From Agromyces allii (GTDB taxonomy: Bacteria; Actinomycetota; Actinomycetes; Actinomycetales; Microbacteriaceae), in the NCBI RefSeq assembly GCF_009749385.1, contig NZ_WBIN01000001.1, positions 485,744 through 549,743 of the forward strand: a stretch of DNA of 64,000 nt. Direction: 5' to 3'. The number at the start of each line of letters is the position of its first letter. Within the stretch, counting starts at the first letter, position 1. Position numbers and translations under genes: made by a program. The notes beneath the pieces were generated by a model. The model had not been told where the DNA came from and made no database searches. It saw nothing but the letters and a program-made list of their open reading frames with translations. Shown one piece after another: positions 21,968 to 31,598 of this stretch.

Positions 21968-23067
21968 TGAGCGTCCTCACCTCGCCCCCCAAGTCGCCGG
22001 TCGGCACGCCGGTCGCCAACTCGCTCACGGCGGGCAAGCTGCCCCGCTACACCGCGGTCTACGTGCTCATCGGATGCATCGCCGTGATGTCCCTGGTCTT
22101 CGCGATGATCGCGGTGGCGGCCGGGAGCGACTTCAACATCGTCGCGTCGGTCTTCCTCGGCGTCGTCGCCTACGTGGTCGTCATCTGGGTGCTCTCGCGG
22201 GCCGTCGAAGGGCCGCGCAAGGCGTCCGACCGACTCGTGACCGCGCTCGTGGCCACCGCGTTCACCATCGCCCTGCTGCCGCTCATCTCGGTCGCCTACA
22301 CGACGATCGTCAACGGACTGCCGCGCTTCGACATCCAGTTCTTCAGCGAGTCGATGCGCAACGTCGTCGGCCCCGGCGGCGGTGCGCTGCACGCGATCGT
22401 CGGCACCCTGCTCGTGACCGGCATGGCCACGCTCATCTCGGTTCCGGTCGGCCTCCTCACGGCGATCTACCTCGTCGAGTACGGCCGCGGCCGGCTGAAG
22501 CACGCCATCACGTTCTTCGTCGACGTCATGACCGGCATCCCGTCGATCGTCGCGGGCCTGTTCGCCTTCGCGTTGTTCGCGCTCATCACCGACGACCCCG
22601 GCATCCGCTTCGGATTCGGCGGATCGGTCGCGCTCTCGGTGCTGATGATCCCGGTCGTCGTGCGCTCGAGCGAGGAGATGCTGAAGCTCGTGCCGAACGA
22701 GCTGCGCGAGGCCGCCTACGCGCTCGGCGTGCCGAAGTGGCTCACGATCCTCAAGGTGGTGCTGCCCACCTCGATCGCCGGCATCATCACGGGCATCATG
22801 ATCTCGATCGCCCGCGTCATCGGCGAGACCGCGCCGCTGCTCATCATCGCCGGCTTCACGACGAGCATGAACTACAACCTGTTCGCCGAGCGGATGATGA
22901 CGCTGCCCGTGTTCGTCTACACGCAGTACGCCAACCAGGGCGCCGACACCCAGGCCTACATCGACCGCGCGTGGGCCGGAGCGCTCACGCTCATCCTCAT
23001 CGTCGCCCTCCTGAACGTCATCGCCCGCATCGTGGCCAAGGTCTTCTCGCCGAAGACCGGCCGCTGA
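21967..23067 (+). CDS. pstA: Phosphate ABC transporter permease PstA
   Basis: This 366-residue permease is longer than enterobacterial PstA because of an N-terminal extension with two extra hydrophobic segments (about residues 25-85), common in actinobacteria. The coupling motif is [21 protein letters not shown]. Translation is coupled to pstC. It forms the membrane channel with PstC. Confidence 0.94.
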   Translation: MSVLTSPPKSPVGTPVANSLTAGKLPRYTAVYVLIGCIAVMSLVFAMIAVAAGSDFNIVASVFLGVVAYVVVIWVLSRAVEGPRKASDRLVTALVATAFTIALLPLISVAYTTIVNGLPRFDIQFFSESMRNVVGPGGGALHAIVGTLLVTGMATLISVPVGLLTAIYLVEYGRGRLKHAITFFVDVMTGIPSIVAGLFAFALFALITDDPGIRFGFGGSVALSVLMIPVVVRSSEEMLKLVPNELREAAYALGVPKWLTILKVVLPTSIAGIITGIMISIARVIGETAPLLIIAGFTTSMNYNLFAERMMTLPVFVYTQYANQGADTQAYIDRAWAGALTLILIVALLNVIARIVAKVFSPKTGR

Positions 23068-23125
23068 CCGCCCGGCACGACCAGACCTGAATCCAACCCG
23101 AGCCCAGAGAGAAGCGAAGCTCCCA

Positions 23126-23905
23126 GTGTCCAAGCGCATCGAAGTCAACGACCTCAACGTCTACTACAGCAGTTTCCTCGCGGTCGAGGGCGTCTCGCTC
23201 GAGATCGAGCCCCGCACGGTGACGGCCTTCATCGGCCCGTCCGGCTGCGGCAAGTCGACCTTCCTCCGCACGCTGAACCGCATGCACGAGGTCATCCCCG
23301 GTGCCCGTGTGCAGGGCGAGGTGCTCATCGACGGCAACAACCTCTACGACTCCGCCGTCGACCCGGTGCTCGTCCGCCGTCAGGTGGGCATGGTGTTCCA
23401 GCGTCCCAACCCGTTCCCGACGATGTCGATCAAGGAGAACGTGCTCGCGGGCGTGCGCCTGAACAACAAGCGCATGTCGAAGGCCGACGCCGACGACCTC
23501 GTCGAGAAGTCGCTGCAGGGCGCGAACCTCTGGAACGAGGTCAAGGATCGCCTCGACCGTCCGGGCTCGGGCCTGTCGGGCGGCCAGCAGCAGCGTCTCT
23601 GCATCGCGCGCACGATCGCCGTGTCGCCCGAGGTGATCCTCATGGACGAGCCGTGCTCGGCCCTCGACCCGATCTCGACGCTCGCGATCGAGGACCTCAT
23701 CGAGGAGCTCAAGCAGGAGTACACGATCGTGATCGTGACCCACAACATGCAGCAGGCCTCGCGCGTGAGCGACAAGACCGCGTTCTTCAACATCGCCGGA
23801 ACCGGCAAGCCCGGCAAGCTCATCGAGTACGACGACACCACCACGATGTTCTCGAACCCGTCGGTCAAGGCCACCGAGGACTACGTCTCCGGTCGCTTCG
23901 GTTGA
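23126..23905 (+). CDS. pstB: Phosphate ABC transporter ATPase PstB
   Basis: This 259-residue ATPase has Walker [11 protein letters not shown]-loop [13 protein letters not shown], signature [13 protein letters not shown] and Walker [17 protein letters not shown], all typical of PstB. It begins at a GTG behind GAGAGAAG, 58 bases after pstA. It closes the operon; a terminator follows. Confidence 0.96.
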   Translation: MSKRIEVNDLNVYYSSFLAVEGVSLEIEPRTVTAFIGPSGCGKSTFLRTLNRMHEVIPGARVQGEVLIDGNNLYDSAVDPVLVRRQVGMVFQRPNPFPTMSIKENVLAGVRLNNKRMSKADADDLVEKSLQGANLWNEVKDRLDRPGSGLSGGQQQRLCIARTIAVSPEVILMDEPCSALDPISTLAIEDLIEELKQEYTIVIVTHNMQQASRVSDKTAFFNIAGTGKPGKLIEYDDTTTMFSNPSVKATEDYVSGRFG

Positions 23906-23940
23906 TCGCACGCGGCGTCTGACACGCCGGCGTCGAACGA

Positions 23941-23978
23941 CGGATGCCCCCGGAGCGAACTCGCTCCGGGGGCATCCG
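23941..23978 (+). terminator. Terminator of the pst operon
   Basis: A perfect 18-bp inverted repeat (23941-23958 with 23961-23978) has the over-represented word CGGATGCC at its base. It is 35 bases after pstB. Confidence 0.82.
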
Positions 23979-24038
23979 GTGTTTGAGGTCTGCCGTTCTC
24001 GTGATGCGCTTCGCGCTACGAGGCCGGCCGCCGCGGGG

Positions 24039-25901
24039 TCAGCAGGCGCCCTGCTTCTCCCACGGGCCCCACTGCTCGGCGCCGGGGGTGTTGTTCTGCG
24101 TCCACCACTTGGCCTTGTAGGTCGAGCCGCTGTAGCTGACGACCGCACCGCCGCTGTAGGCCGTCGCCGCGGACCAGGCCGCCGCCGTGCAGGTGCCGGG
24201 GTTCGTCGGCGGCGTCGTGGGCGGAGTGGTCGGAGGCGTCGTCGGCGGGGTCGTGGGCGGCGTCGTGGAGCATGCTCCGACGAGCCCCCACACGTCGTTG
24301 GTGCCGGGCGTGTTGCCCTGCGTCCACCACTTCGCCGCGTACTCGGAGCCGTTGTACGACACCTTCTGGCCGCCGGTGTAGATCGTCGCGGCGTTCCAGG
24401 CCGCCGCGGCGCACTCGCCCGGGTTGGTCGGCGGGGTCGTGGGCGGCGTGGTCGGCGGCGTGGTCGGCGTCGTGCTGCCGACCGGGTCGCTCGCCGGGCC
24501 CTTCTTGGCGGCGCGGAGCTTGTCGGCGAGGGTGCCGACGAGGTCGCCGTTGCGGTCGCCGTCGAGCTCCCACCACATGCCGCCGCCGAGGCCCTGGTCG
24601 ACGATGTACTGCGACTTGCGGGTGGTCGACTTGACGCTGTCGTAGCTCCACCACTGGTTGCCGTCGTAGCGCCATGCCGCGCCGAGCGCGGCGTCGTAGT
24701 ACTCGGTGCCGAGGGTCTTCAGCTTGTCGTAGTCCTCGTTGCCCTTCTCCCATGTTCCGGGCGCGGCATCCGTCGCGGCCGTCCACGCGTTCGAGGACTT
24801 CGCGCCCTGCCAGCCGCGACCGTAGGCCGCGAGCCCGATGCCGAGCTGCTTCGGATCGATCCCGGTCTTCAGGTACTCCTTGACGGCCTTGTCGACGCTG
24901 AAGCGCTGCGCCGGCGCCCGGGTGTCGGCCGGGTCGTCGAAGAGGTTCGCCTGGTGGCCGACGAGGGTCGGGTTCCACGCGCCGTGGAGGTCGTAGCCCT
25001 GGATGTTGCCGTAGTCGAGGTAGCGGAACTTCTCGGGGTCGTTCCAGCCGCCCGAGGCGATGTCGGCGGGGTTCGCCGGGAGGAAGGCGGAGAGCTGGTA
25101 CGGGTGCCCGTTCTCAGCGGTCAGTGCGTCGACCTGGGCGCGGAACTCCTTCAGCAGCAGCGTGAAGTTCGTCTTGTCGTTGGCGGTGTCGACGTAGTTG
25201 CCGACCTCGCCGTTCGGCGATCCGGGCCACTCCCAGTCGATGTCGATGCCATCGAAGACGCCGGCGGCGGCACCTGCGCCGCCCCGACCGTCGATCACGG
25301 GCAGGTTGCCGCGCAGGTACAGGTCGACGCAGCTCTTCACGAACTTCTTGCGCGAGGCATCCGTCGCCGCGGCCTTCGAGAAGTTCTTCGACCAGGTCCA
25401 GCCGCCGAGCGAGATCATGACCTTGAGCTTGGGATGCTTCGCCTTCAGCTGCTTGAGCTGGTTGAACGATCCGGCGAGCGGCTGGTCCCACGTGTCGGCG
25501 GTGCCCGCGACCGAGTTCGCCGCGGTGTAGCCCATGCCGAAGTCCGCCCACGCGTCGCCGGCGCCGTCGGACCCGTTGGGGCCCGTGCCCTGCGCCTTGT
25601 TCGCGATGAAGCACTCGAGCGTCTGGTAGTTGATGTTGCCGAACGAGTAGTTGATGTGGGTGAGGTCGGCGGCCGTGCCCGACGTCTCGAGCTGCTTGGC
25701 CTGGAACGCGCGGCCGTAGACGCCCCACTGGGCGAAGTAGCCGACGTTGCGGTACCCGTTCACGGCACTCGGAGCCTGTTCGGGGGCGGCGGCGGCCGGC
25801 AGGGCCGAGCCGACCGCGGCGAGCCCGGCGACGAGCGCGCCGGTGGCGACGGCGGCGAGCGCCGTGCGCAGGCCCCGTCGCGTGCTTCTCTGTGTCTGCA
25901 T
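24039..25901 (-). CDS. Secreted GH18 chitinase with two C-terminal chitin-binding modules
   Basis: This 620-residue protein has a Sec signal peptide (about 1-39, ending ALPAAAA). The GH18 barrel has the catalytic motif DGIDIDWEW with proton donor E224, plus SLGGWTWS and GYDLHGAWN. After the barrel, Thr/Pro linkers (TTPPTTPP type) join two carbohydrate-binding modules of the CBM5/12 type (AWNAATIYTGGQKVSYNG, then KWWTQGNTPG). It cleaves beta-1,4-GlcNAc chains of chitin outside the cell. The ATG follows GAAGGAC. The palindromic element at 26015-26048 lies about 115 bases upstream. Confidence 0.93.
   Translation of the reverse strand: MQTQRSTRRGLRTALAAVATGALVAGLAAVGSALPAAAAPEQAPSAVNGYRNVGYFAQWGVYGRAFQAKQLETSGTAADLTHINYSFGNINYQTLECFIANKAQGTGPNGSDGAGDAWADFGMGYTAANSVAGTADTWDQPLAGSFNQLKQLKAKHPKLKVMISLGGWTWSKNFSKAAATDASRKKFVKSCVDLYLRGNLPVIDGRGGAGAAAGVFDGIDIDWEWPGSPNGEVGNYVDTANDKTNFTLLLKEFRAQVDALTAENGHPYQLSAFLPANPADIASGGWNDPEKFRYLDYGNIQGYDLHGAWNPTLVGHQANLFDDPADTRAPAQRFSVDKAVKEYLKTGIDPKQLGIGLAAYGRGWQGAKSSNAWTAATDAAPGTWEKGNEDYDKLKTLGTEYYDAALGAAWRYDGNQWWSYDSVKSTTRKSQYIVDQGLGGGMWWELDGDRNGDLVGTLADKLRAAKKGPASDPVGSTTPTTPPTTPPTTPPTNPGECAAAAWNAATIYTGGQKVSYNGSEYAAKWWTQGNTPGTNDVWGLVGACSTTPPTTPPTTPPTTPPTTPPTNPGTCTAAAWSAATAYSGGAVVSYSGSTYKAKWWTQNNTPGAEQWGPWEKQGAC
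24180..24475 (-). repeat. Low-complexity Thr/Pro linker repeats in the first chitinase
   Basis: Two stretches (about 24205-24265 and 24425-24475) of repeated GGCGTCGTG/GGCGGGGTC units encode TTPP repeats between the carbohydrate-binding modules. They are interdomain linkers, not a mobile repeat. Confidence 0.7.
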
Positions 25902-26014
25902 GGTGTCCTTCGTCGAGGGAGGATCGGGCGCGGTCGCGCCCCTCGAGGTCACGGTACGAGCGGATGCCGCGGCACGGCGTCCGCACGATCCACATCGTTC
26001 GCCGTGCACGCGAG

Positions 26015-26048
26015 GGAGCCGAGTACGTAGGACTACGTACTCGGCTCC
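26015..26048. promoter_or_regulatory. 34-bp perfect palindrome upstream of the first chitinase
   Basis: Two 15-base arms (26015-26029 and 26034-26048) surround a four-base centre. The core TACGTAGGACTACGTA recurs with one change upstream of the second chitinase. It lies about 115 bases before the first chitinase start and 120 bases after the stop of the second. It could be an operator, a terminator of the upstream chitinase, or both; the recurrence favours an operator. Confidence 0.55.
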
Positions 26049-26167
26049 GGGAACCCGACATGGCGCGGGGGCGCCGCGTCGGACGCAGGTGGAACGGGCG
26101 GGGACGATGGACGCGCCCCCGCCCGCGACATCCGGACGACGACGAGGAGGGCGTCGCCCGGATGCGG

Positions 26168-28741
26168 TCAGCAGGCCGTCGCGGTGCCCCAGACGTCGTT
26201 GGTGCCCGGCGTGTTGCCCTGGGTCCACCACTTCGCCGTGTACTCGGCCCCGTTGTACGAGACCTTCTGGCCGCCCGTGTAGATCGCCGTGGCGCTCCAC
26301 GCGGTCGCGCCGCAGGTGCCCGTGCCGCCGGTGCCCCCGGTGCCACCCGTGCCCGCGACCGGCTCCACGACCGTGACGCCGCGCGGCAGGTCGGAGAGCG
26401 TCGCGAAGGTCTCGGTGCCGACCTTCACGCGCAGGTTCGAGATCTCGGTCATCGGCAGCCGCCACGAGAGCTTCGTGAACACGCTGCCGCCCGCGGGGAT
26501 GCCGCTGGACGGGACCTTGATCGTGTACGTGTGGAAGTCGCCCTTCAGGCCGCCCACGTTCGAGCCCGTGTGGTCGCTGGAGACCTTGGTGATGCCCCAG
26601 CCGTTCTGTTCGCCCATCGCGCCGGTGTCGCTCGTCGCGGTGTCGAACGTGATCGTCGAGCCCGCGGGGATCGCGGTCTTCGACCGGTTCGTGAACGTCA
26701 CCTTGGGGTTGATCGGGTAGTTGCTGTCGCCGAGCGCGAAGTCGCCGAACTTCACCTGCAGGTCGATCGCCTTCGTGGGCATCGGCACGTTCGCCTTCGT
26801 CGCGTCGTACGGCGTCGACGCGGCGAAGCGGTCGTGCAGCAGCGACACGAGCGTCGAGCCCATCTCGTACTGGCCCTTCTGGGTGTTGTACGAGTAGTCG
26901 CCCGCGAGCTCCCAGATCATGGCGCCGCCGATGCCGTTGTCGGCGATGTAGTCGGCCTTCGCCGCGATCGCCTGGTTCGAGTCGCCCGAGAGGAAGGTCT
27001 TCGTGGTCGCGTTCCACCACCACTCGGTCTTCGTGACCGAGTCGAAGTGGTGGGTGTACGTGCCCGTGATCGACGACGGCGCACCGTATGCCGACGTGTA
27101 GTCGCCGACGACGCCCTTCTGCAGGTTCAGCACGTGCCAGATCGGGTTCGCACCCGCACCGACCTCGGCGCCGGTCTTGTCGAGGTCGTGCCAGAGGTTG
27201 TTGATGCCGACCGCACCGTTGCCGCACTTGGAGGTGCCGCCGATGGTCGGACCCGTGCCCGGCGGGCACTTCGTCTGGTCGGCGAGCGGCGCCTTGCCGT
27301 AGAGGCCGTTGGTGCCGCCCTGCACGCCGTCCCAGCCGCGGGTGTAGAACGGCAGGCCGACGTTGATGCGACCGGCCGGCATCGCACCGCGGAAGTAGTG
27401 GTACGCCCAGTCGGTGTTGAGGTAGCCGATGTTGCTGTACGCGCCGTACACGCCGCCCGCCGCGAGCTCGGGGTCGTTGCCGTCGTCGAAGAGCGGGCCG
27501 TTGCCGCCGACGTAGTCGTTCCACGAGCCGTGCAGGTCGTAGCTCATGATGTTGACGTAGTCGAGGTACGGGGTCACCTGATAGACCTCGGCGCCGCGCA
27601 GCAGCCATCCGGATGCCGGTGCCGCGACGGTCAGCAGGTAGTGCTTGCCGTCGGCCGCACCCGCGCGGTCGAGCTTCTCGCGGAGCGTCTTCATGAGCGA
27701 CTCGTAGCCGGCCCACAGCTTGGCGCGGCGGGGCTCGGAGAACGCGAAGTCGTCGGGGCTTCCGGCCTTGCCGTTGCTGTTCGCGTACTCGTAGTCGATG
27801 TCGACGCCCTCGAAGCCGTACGTGCGGATGAACTGCACCGCGCTATCGGCGAACGCGTCGATCTTGGCCTGCGAGTCGGTCATCGTGTAGAAGCCGCCGT
27901 CGGCGACGCGGTCGCCGGCGGCATCGAAGTAGCCGCCGGTCTCGGCCCAGCCGCCGACCGAGACGAGCGCCTTCACGCCCGGGTTGGCCTTCTTGTACTT
28001 CGTGAGCAGGTTGAAGTGCCCCTTGTAGGGCAGCATCGGGTCCATCTCGGCGCCCGCGACGCCCGGCCACGTGAGGTCGGTCGCGGCGTTGCCGGCGACC
28101 GTCTGGTTGACCGAGACCTTGCCCTGCTCGTCGATGTGCGCGAAGGCGTAGTTGATGTGGCTGAGCTTCTTCCACGGGATGTCGCTCGCGAGGTACTTGG
28201 GGGCGCCGTTCACGCCCGTGCGCCAGCTCGTGAAGTAGCCGATGACGCGGTTCTTCAGCCCGTTCGGCAGCTTCTCGCGGCCCTGCTCGTCGTAGATCGT
28301 GCAGTAGGGCACGTCGACGCCGGGGGTCTGGTAGAGCCCGTCGGGGCGGCACTTCTCGTCGGGGTTCGTGGTCCAGGGGGTGCCCGTTCCGGGCTCCGGG
28401 GTCGGGGTCGGCGTCGGGGTCGGCGTGGGCGTCGGCGTCGGAGTCGGTGTGGGCGTGGGGGTCGGCGTCGGCTCGGGCGTCGTGCCGCACGCGCCGTTGC
28501 TCGCCCACGGCCCCCATTGCTCGGCACCGGGGGTGTTGCCCTGGGTCCACCACTTGGAGGTGTAGTTGGCGCCCTGGTACGACGCCTTCGCGCCGCCGAC
28601 GTACTGCGTGGTCGAGTTCCACGCGGGGGCGCAGGCTTCAGCCGCGTTGGCGGTCGCCGCGGGGATCAACGCCGCCAGCAGCAGACCGACCCCGGCGACC
28701 GCGGTGACGAACCGCGTGCGCGTGAGAGTGGGAGTTCGCAT
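26168..28741 (-). CDS. Large secreted GH18 chitinase with N- and C-terminal chitin-binding modules
   Basis: This 857-residue protein has a signal peptide (about 1-34, ANAA). An N-terminal CBM5/12 module is followed by a long Thr-Pro linker and a GH18 barrel with GVDIDYEY (acid E318; the first Asp of the DxxDxDxE motif is Glu). A ChiC-like beta domain (about 660-790) and a second C-terminal CBM5/12 module complete it. The size and layout match ChiA-type processive chitinases. It is in the same direction as the first chitinase, 266 bases away, with a related element at 28836. Confidence 0.92.
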   Translation of the reverse strand: MRTPTLTRTRFVTAVAGVGLLLAALIPAATANAAEACAPAWNSTTQYVGGAKASYQGANYTSKWWTQGNTPGAEQWGPWASNGACGTTPEPTPTPTPTPTPTPTPTPTPTPTPTPEPGTGTPWTTNPDEKCRPDGLYQTPGVDVPYCTIYDEQGREKLPNGLKNRVIGYFTSWRTGVNGAPKYLASDIPWKKLSHINYAFAHIDEQGKVSVNQTVAGNAATDLTWPGVAGAEMDPMLPYKGHFNLLTKYKKANPGVKALVSVGGWAETGGYFDAAGDRVADGGFYTMTDSQAKIDAFADSAVQFIRTYGFEGVDIDYEYANSNGKAGSPDDFAFSEPRRAKLWAGYESLMKTLREKLDRAGAADGKHYLLTVAAPASGWLLRGAEVYQVTPYLDYVNIMSYDLHGSWNDYVGGNGPLFDDGNDPELAAGGVYGAYSNIGYLNTDWAYHYFRGAMPAGRINVGLPFYTRGWDGVQGGTNGLYGKAPLADQTKCPPGTGPTIGGTSKCGNGAVGINNLWHDLDKTGAEVGAGANPIWHVLNLQKGVVGDYTSAYGAPSSITGTYTHHFDSVTKTEWWWNATTKTFLSGDSNQAIAAKADYIADNGIGGAMIWELAGDYSYNTQKGQYEMGSTLVSLLHDRFAASTPYDATKANVPMPTKAIDLQVKFGDFALGDSNYPINPKVTFTNRSKTAIPAGSTITFDTATSDTGAMGEQNGWGITKVSSDHTGSNVGGLKGDFHTYTIKVPSSGIPAGGSVFTKLSWRLPMTEISNLRVKVGTETFATLSDLPRGVTVVEPVAGTGGTGGTGGTGTCGATAWSATAIYTGGQKVSYNGAEYTAKWWTQGNTPGTNDVWGTATAC
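28393..28470 (-). repeat. Simple-sequence DNA coding a Thr-Pro linker
   Basis: A run of alternating GGTCGGCGTC-like units encodes about a dozen Thr-Pro pairs between the N-terminal chitin-binding module and the catalytic barrel. The length may vary between strains by slippage. Confidence 0.75.
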
Positions 28742-28835
28742 GTCGTTCCTGTCTGAGTCGAGAGGTGACCCGCACAGACGCGGGCAGCCCGACGCTACGA
28801 CGCGGGGCGGCTCGGCGAATCAGCGGATCCACGCA

Positions 28836-28851
28836 TACGCAGGACTACGTA
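28836..28851. promoter_or_regulatory. Chitinase-associated operator-like element (second copy)
   Basis: TACGCAGGACTACGTA matches the core of the palindrome at 26015-26048 at 15 of 16 positions. It is about 95 bases before the start of the large chitinase and overlaps the stop codon of the LuxR-type regulator. It is a candidate binding site for a chitin-responsive regulator, possibly that LuxR protein. Confidence 0.5.
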
Positions 28852-31442
28852 CGTGACGACGAGAGGCGCCCGCGCATGCGGTGCGCGAGCACGGTCAGTT
28901 CGACCCTGGAGTGCACCGCGAGCTTCGTGAAGACGCGCCCGACGTGCACCTCGACGGTGCGCACCGACACGTAGAGCTGCGACGCCGCCTCGCGGTTCGA
29001 GCAGCCCTCGACGACGAGCATCGCGACCTCGAGCTCGCGTTCGGTGAGCACGTCGGCCCACGCGCTGCGGCACTCGCCGAGCACGTCGTCGTCCTCGTCG
29101 TCTTCGAGCCGATCGGATGCCGCGACGGCACGTTCCTGCGCCGACCGACCGTCGGTCGTGGCGGGCGCGGGGCGCTCCGGCCGCGCCTGGGGTGCGGCGG
29201 ACCGCGGCCGGTCGGCCGGCATCCGGGCGTCGCCGGCCACGTCGACGGAGGCTGCCGCGCCCGCGCCCGCGCCCGACGCCGGGATGCCCGAGGCGGCGAC
29301 GCCGTACGCGGTGACGCCGTACTCCGCGACACCACGGCGGGCCGCGATCTGCGCGATGCGCTCTGCGGCCACCGCGCGCAGCCACCCGACCGCCCCGCAG
29401 TCGGCGAACAGGTGCTCGGCCGCGACGAGGTGCCTCCCGGCCCGGTCGACCGCGCCGAAGGCGGAGCACGCTCGAGCGAGCATGAGCTCGGTGCGAGCCC
29501 GCTCGTACGGCGAGCGGATGGCGCGTGCGCGATCGGCGACGGCCGCGTACTCGGCGTCGAAGCCCCGCCGGTCGATGCCGCGCATGCGGTGCCGGAGTTC
29601 GCTCGCGAGGCGAGCGTCGGGCGGGCGTCGCGCGATGCCGGCGCCGCCGGCCTCGAAGCCCCCGGGGCCGGCCGCGGTTCTCGATGTCGAGGCGTCTTCG
29701 GCCGCGGCGTCGAGGCCGGGGATGTGCAGCCCGCAGCCGAAGCCGCCTCTGGCCCGCTCGTCGGCGAGCGCCACGAGGGTCTCGGCCTCCGAGCGCCGGC
29801 CGAACAGATGCGCCTCGACCGCGCGATCGATGAGGTCTTCGCGCCGCACCCCGGACGCGGACTGCGGCAGGCTGGCCTCGACGGCGCGAGCCCATGGCCC
29901 GATCTCGCCGGTCCCGATGAGTTCGAGGCGCCTCGCCAGGGCGGCCCCGAGGCCGCCGAACGTCAGGGCGATCGGCAGGTCGCACGCGGCCTGCCGCAAT
30001 CCGTCGGCGGCCCGCCGCACCTCGCCCGCCCAGAGGTCGAGCAGTGCGACGGCCACGGCGCGCTCGGCCCGGAGCAGTGCGGAGCGTTCGAAGCCGGCGA
30101 CGGTCGAGCGGGGATCCGGGGCAACGTCGCGCCGCGAGCCGAGCCACCGCATCGCAGCGGTCGGATCGCCCGCGAGCCCGAGCTCGAGCGCGATGGCGAC
30201 GGCGTGCAGGCCGCCGAGCACGGTGCCGTCGGCCGCGCGCTCCGACGCGACGCGCCGCGGATCGGGCGCGGACGCCGCGGCGACCTGCTCGTCGTCGGCG
30301 CGGTCGACCTCTGCGAACGCGTCGCCGGCGAACAGCGCGCACCAGGCGCGCCCGACGAGCCACTCTCCGTCGGCCAGACCGTACTGCTCGATGAGCGCTC
30401 GCGCCTGTGCGAGACGGCGGGCGGCGCGCTGCGCGGCCCCACGCTCGGCGAGCAGCCCCGCTGCGATCGCCGTCGCACGGACCAGTGCGGGCAGGTGGCA
30501 CGCCGCCACCGTGGCCCCGAGGGCCGCGGCACACTCGGCCTGCTCGAGCTGCGCGTCGAGCTCGGGCTCGGCCACGTCGCCACGCAGCAGTGCGGTCGCG
30601 AGCAGGTAGTCGCCCAGCACGTTCGCACGGCTGCACTCGTCGCCGTGGGTCAGCACGGCGCCGAGCCAGCGCTCCGCATCTTCGACGAATCCGCCGTGGA
30701 GTGCGGCGATGCCGGCGACCCGGCGGGCGATCACGGCCTGGCCGCCCGTGGCGTGGCTCTCGGCCTCTCGGGCGACGGCATGCGCACGCTCGGCCTCGCC
30801 CGCGGCATCCGCCCGTTCGGCGATCTCGAGCAGCGGTGCGACGAGGTCGGGCGACCCCTCGAGCGTGGCGAGCGAACGATGCCAGACCACGTGTTCCTCG
30901 ACCTCGAGCACGACGTACGCCTCCGCGAGCGAGCCGTGCGCCGCGGTGCGCTCGGCGAGCGAGGCCTCGGCGTGCACCCAGACGCGCATGCGCGGGTCGG
31001 CGAAGGCGAAGTGACCCGCCACGAGCAGCAGGTGCCGGCTCAGTTGTCCGTCGACGAACTCGGCCATCGGGCGACCGCACGCCGTGAGCAGCACGTCGAT
31101 GCGATCGTCGGTGCAGACCGCCGCGATGACGAGCGCCTGACGCTCCCACGCCGCGAGGTTGGCGCCCTGGGGTTCGACCGCTGCCGTGATCGCCGGCACG
31201 AGCGGGAGCGGGTCGGGAAGCACCGCGAGACCCAGTCGCTGGGCCGCACGCAGCATGGTCGTGACCTCGATGATCGCGTCGGCGTCACCGCCGAGACCGA
31301 GGCCGAGACGCGAGGCGACGTGCGGCGCGACCACGAGCCGGTGCCGCGCGAGCAGCTCGATGATGGCGTTCGAACTCTCGAAGGCCTCGACGTTCGAGCG
31401 GTGACGTGGATCCGTACGTGAAGTCTCGTCCATGGGTTGCAT
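28845..31442 (-). CDS. Large LuxR-type transcription regulator with helical N-terminal region
   Basis: This 865-residue protein ends in a LuxR/GerE helix-turn-helix (LTERELEVAMLVVEGCSNREA, then VSVRTVEVHVGRVFTKL). The long N-terminal part is alanine-rich and helical, like the tetratricopeptide-type region of MalT/LAL regulators. No Walker A is visible, so it is not a complete LAL ATPase. A disordered Ala/Gly/Pro stretch (about 700-790) precedes the HTH. The first ATG (31442) follows GGAGGG closely; a second at 31433 is possible. It lies just upstream of both chitinases, which suggests it regulates them. That is inference. Confidence 0.8.
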   Translation of the reverse strand: MQPMDETSRTDPRHRSNVEAFESSNAIIELLARHRLVVAPHVASRLGLGLGGDADAIIEVTTMLRAAQRLGLAVLPDPLPLVPAITAAVEPQGANLAAWERQALVIAAVCTDDRIDVLLTACGRPMAEFVDGQLSRHLLLVAGHFAFADPRMRVWVHAEASLAERTAAHGSLAEAYVVLEVEEHVVWHRSLATLEGSPDLVAPLLEIAERADAAGEAERAHAVAREAESHATGGQAVIARRVAGIAALHGGFVEDAERWLGAVLTHGDECSRANVLGDYLLATALLRGDVAEPELDAQLEQAECAAALGATVAACHLPALVRATAIAAGLLAERGAAQRAARRLAQARALIEQYGLADGEWLVGRAWCALFAGDAFAEVDRADDEQVAAASAPDPRRVASERAADGTVLGGLHAVAIALELGLAGDPTAAMRWLGSRRDVAPDPRSTVAGFERSALLRAERAVAVALLDLWAGEVRRAADGLRQAACDLPIALTFGGLGAALARRLELIGTGEIGPWARAVEASLPQSASGVRREDLIDRAVEAHLFGRRSEAETLVALADERARGGFGCGLHIPGLDAAAEDASTSRTAAGPGGFEAGGAGIARRPPDARLASELRHRMRGIDRRGFDAEYAAVADRARAIRSPYERARTELMLARACSAFGAVDRAGRHLVAAEHLFADCGAVGWLRAVAAERIAQIAARRGVAEYGVTAYGVAASGIPASGAGAGAAASVDVAGDARMPADRPRSAAPQARPERPAPATTDGRSAQERAVAASDRLEDDEDDDVLGECRSAWADVLTERELEVAMLVVEGCSNREAASQLYVSVRTVEVHVGRVFTKLAVHSRVELTVLAHRMRGRLSSSRT

Positions 31443-31483
31443 CGGCCCTCCGCTCGCTCACTTCACTGATCGCGTGCGGTTAT

Positions 31484-31502
31484 GTTAGCAACGTTTACAA
31501 AC
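31484..31502 (-). promoter_or_regulatory. AT-rich LacI-type operator-like site before the LuxR gene
   Basis: The minus strand reads GTTTGTAAACGTTGCTAAC, centred on AACGTT and close to the LacI/GalR consensus TGWAANCGNTNWCA. It lies about 50 bases before the LuxR-type gene in an otherwise GC-rich stretch. It may be an operator or part of the promoter. Confidence 0.35.
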
Positions 31503-31598
31503 GCGCGTCGAGAGGGAATTCACCCGCGCGCAATTCCCCGTTCAGGGGACGCCGATCGACGCCCGGAGGCGCCCCGGGCGTGCAACCGCTCTCACGGC

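Noticed and set aside
28393..28470. Regular short repeats that could suggest a CRISPR array
   Set aside because: They are contiguous units without spacers and encode a Thr-Pro linker in frame with the chitinase.
25892..31421. Two very long plus-strand ORFs over the second chitinase and the LuxR-type regulator
   Set aside because: They are antisense to genes with clear GH18 and HTH motifs and have no ribosome sites; high GC alone keeps the frames open.
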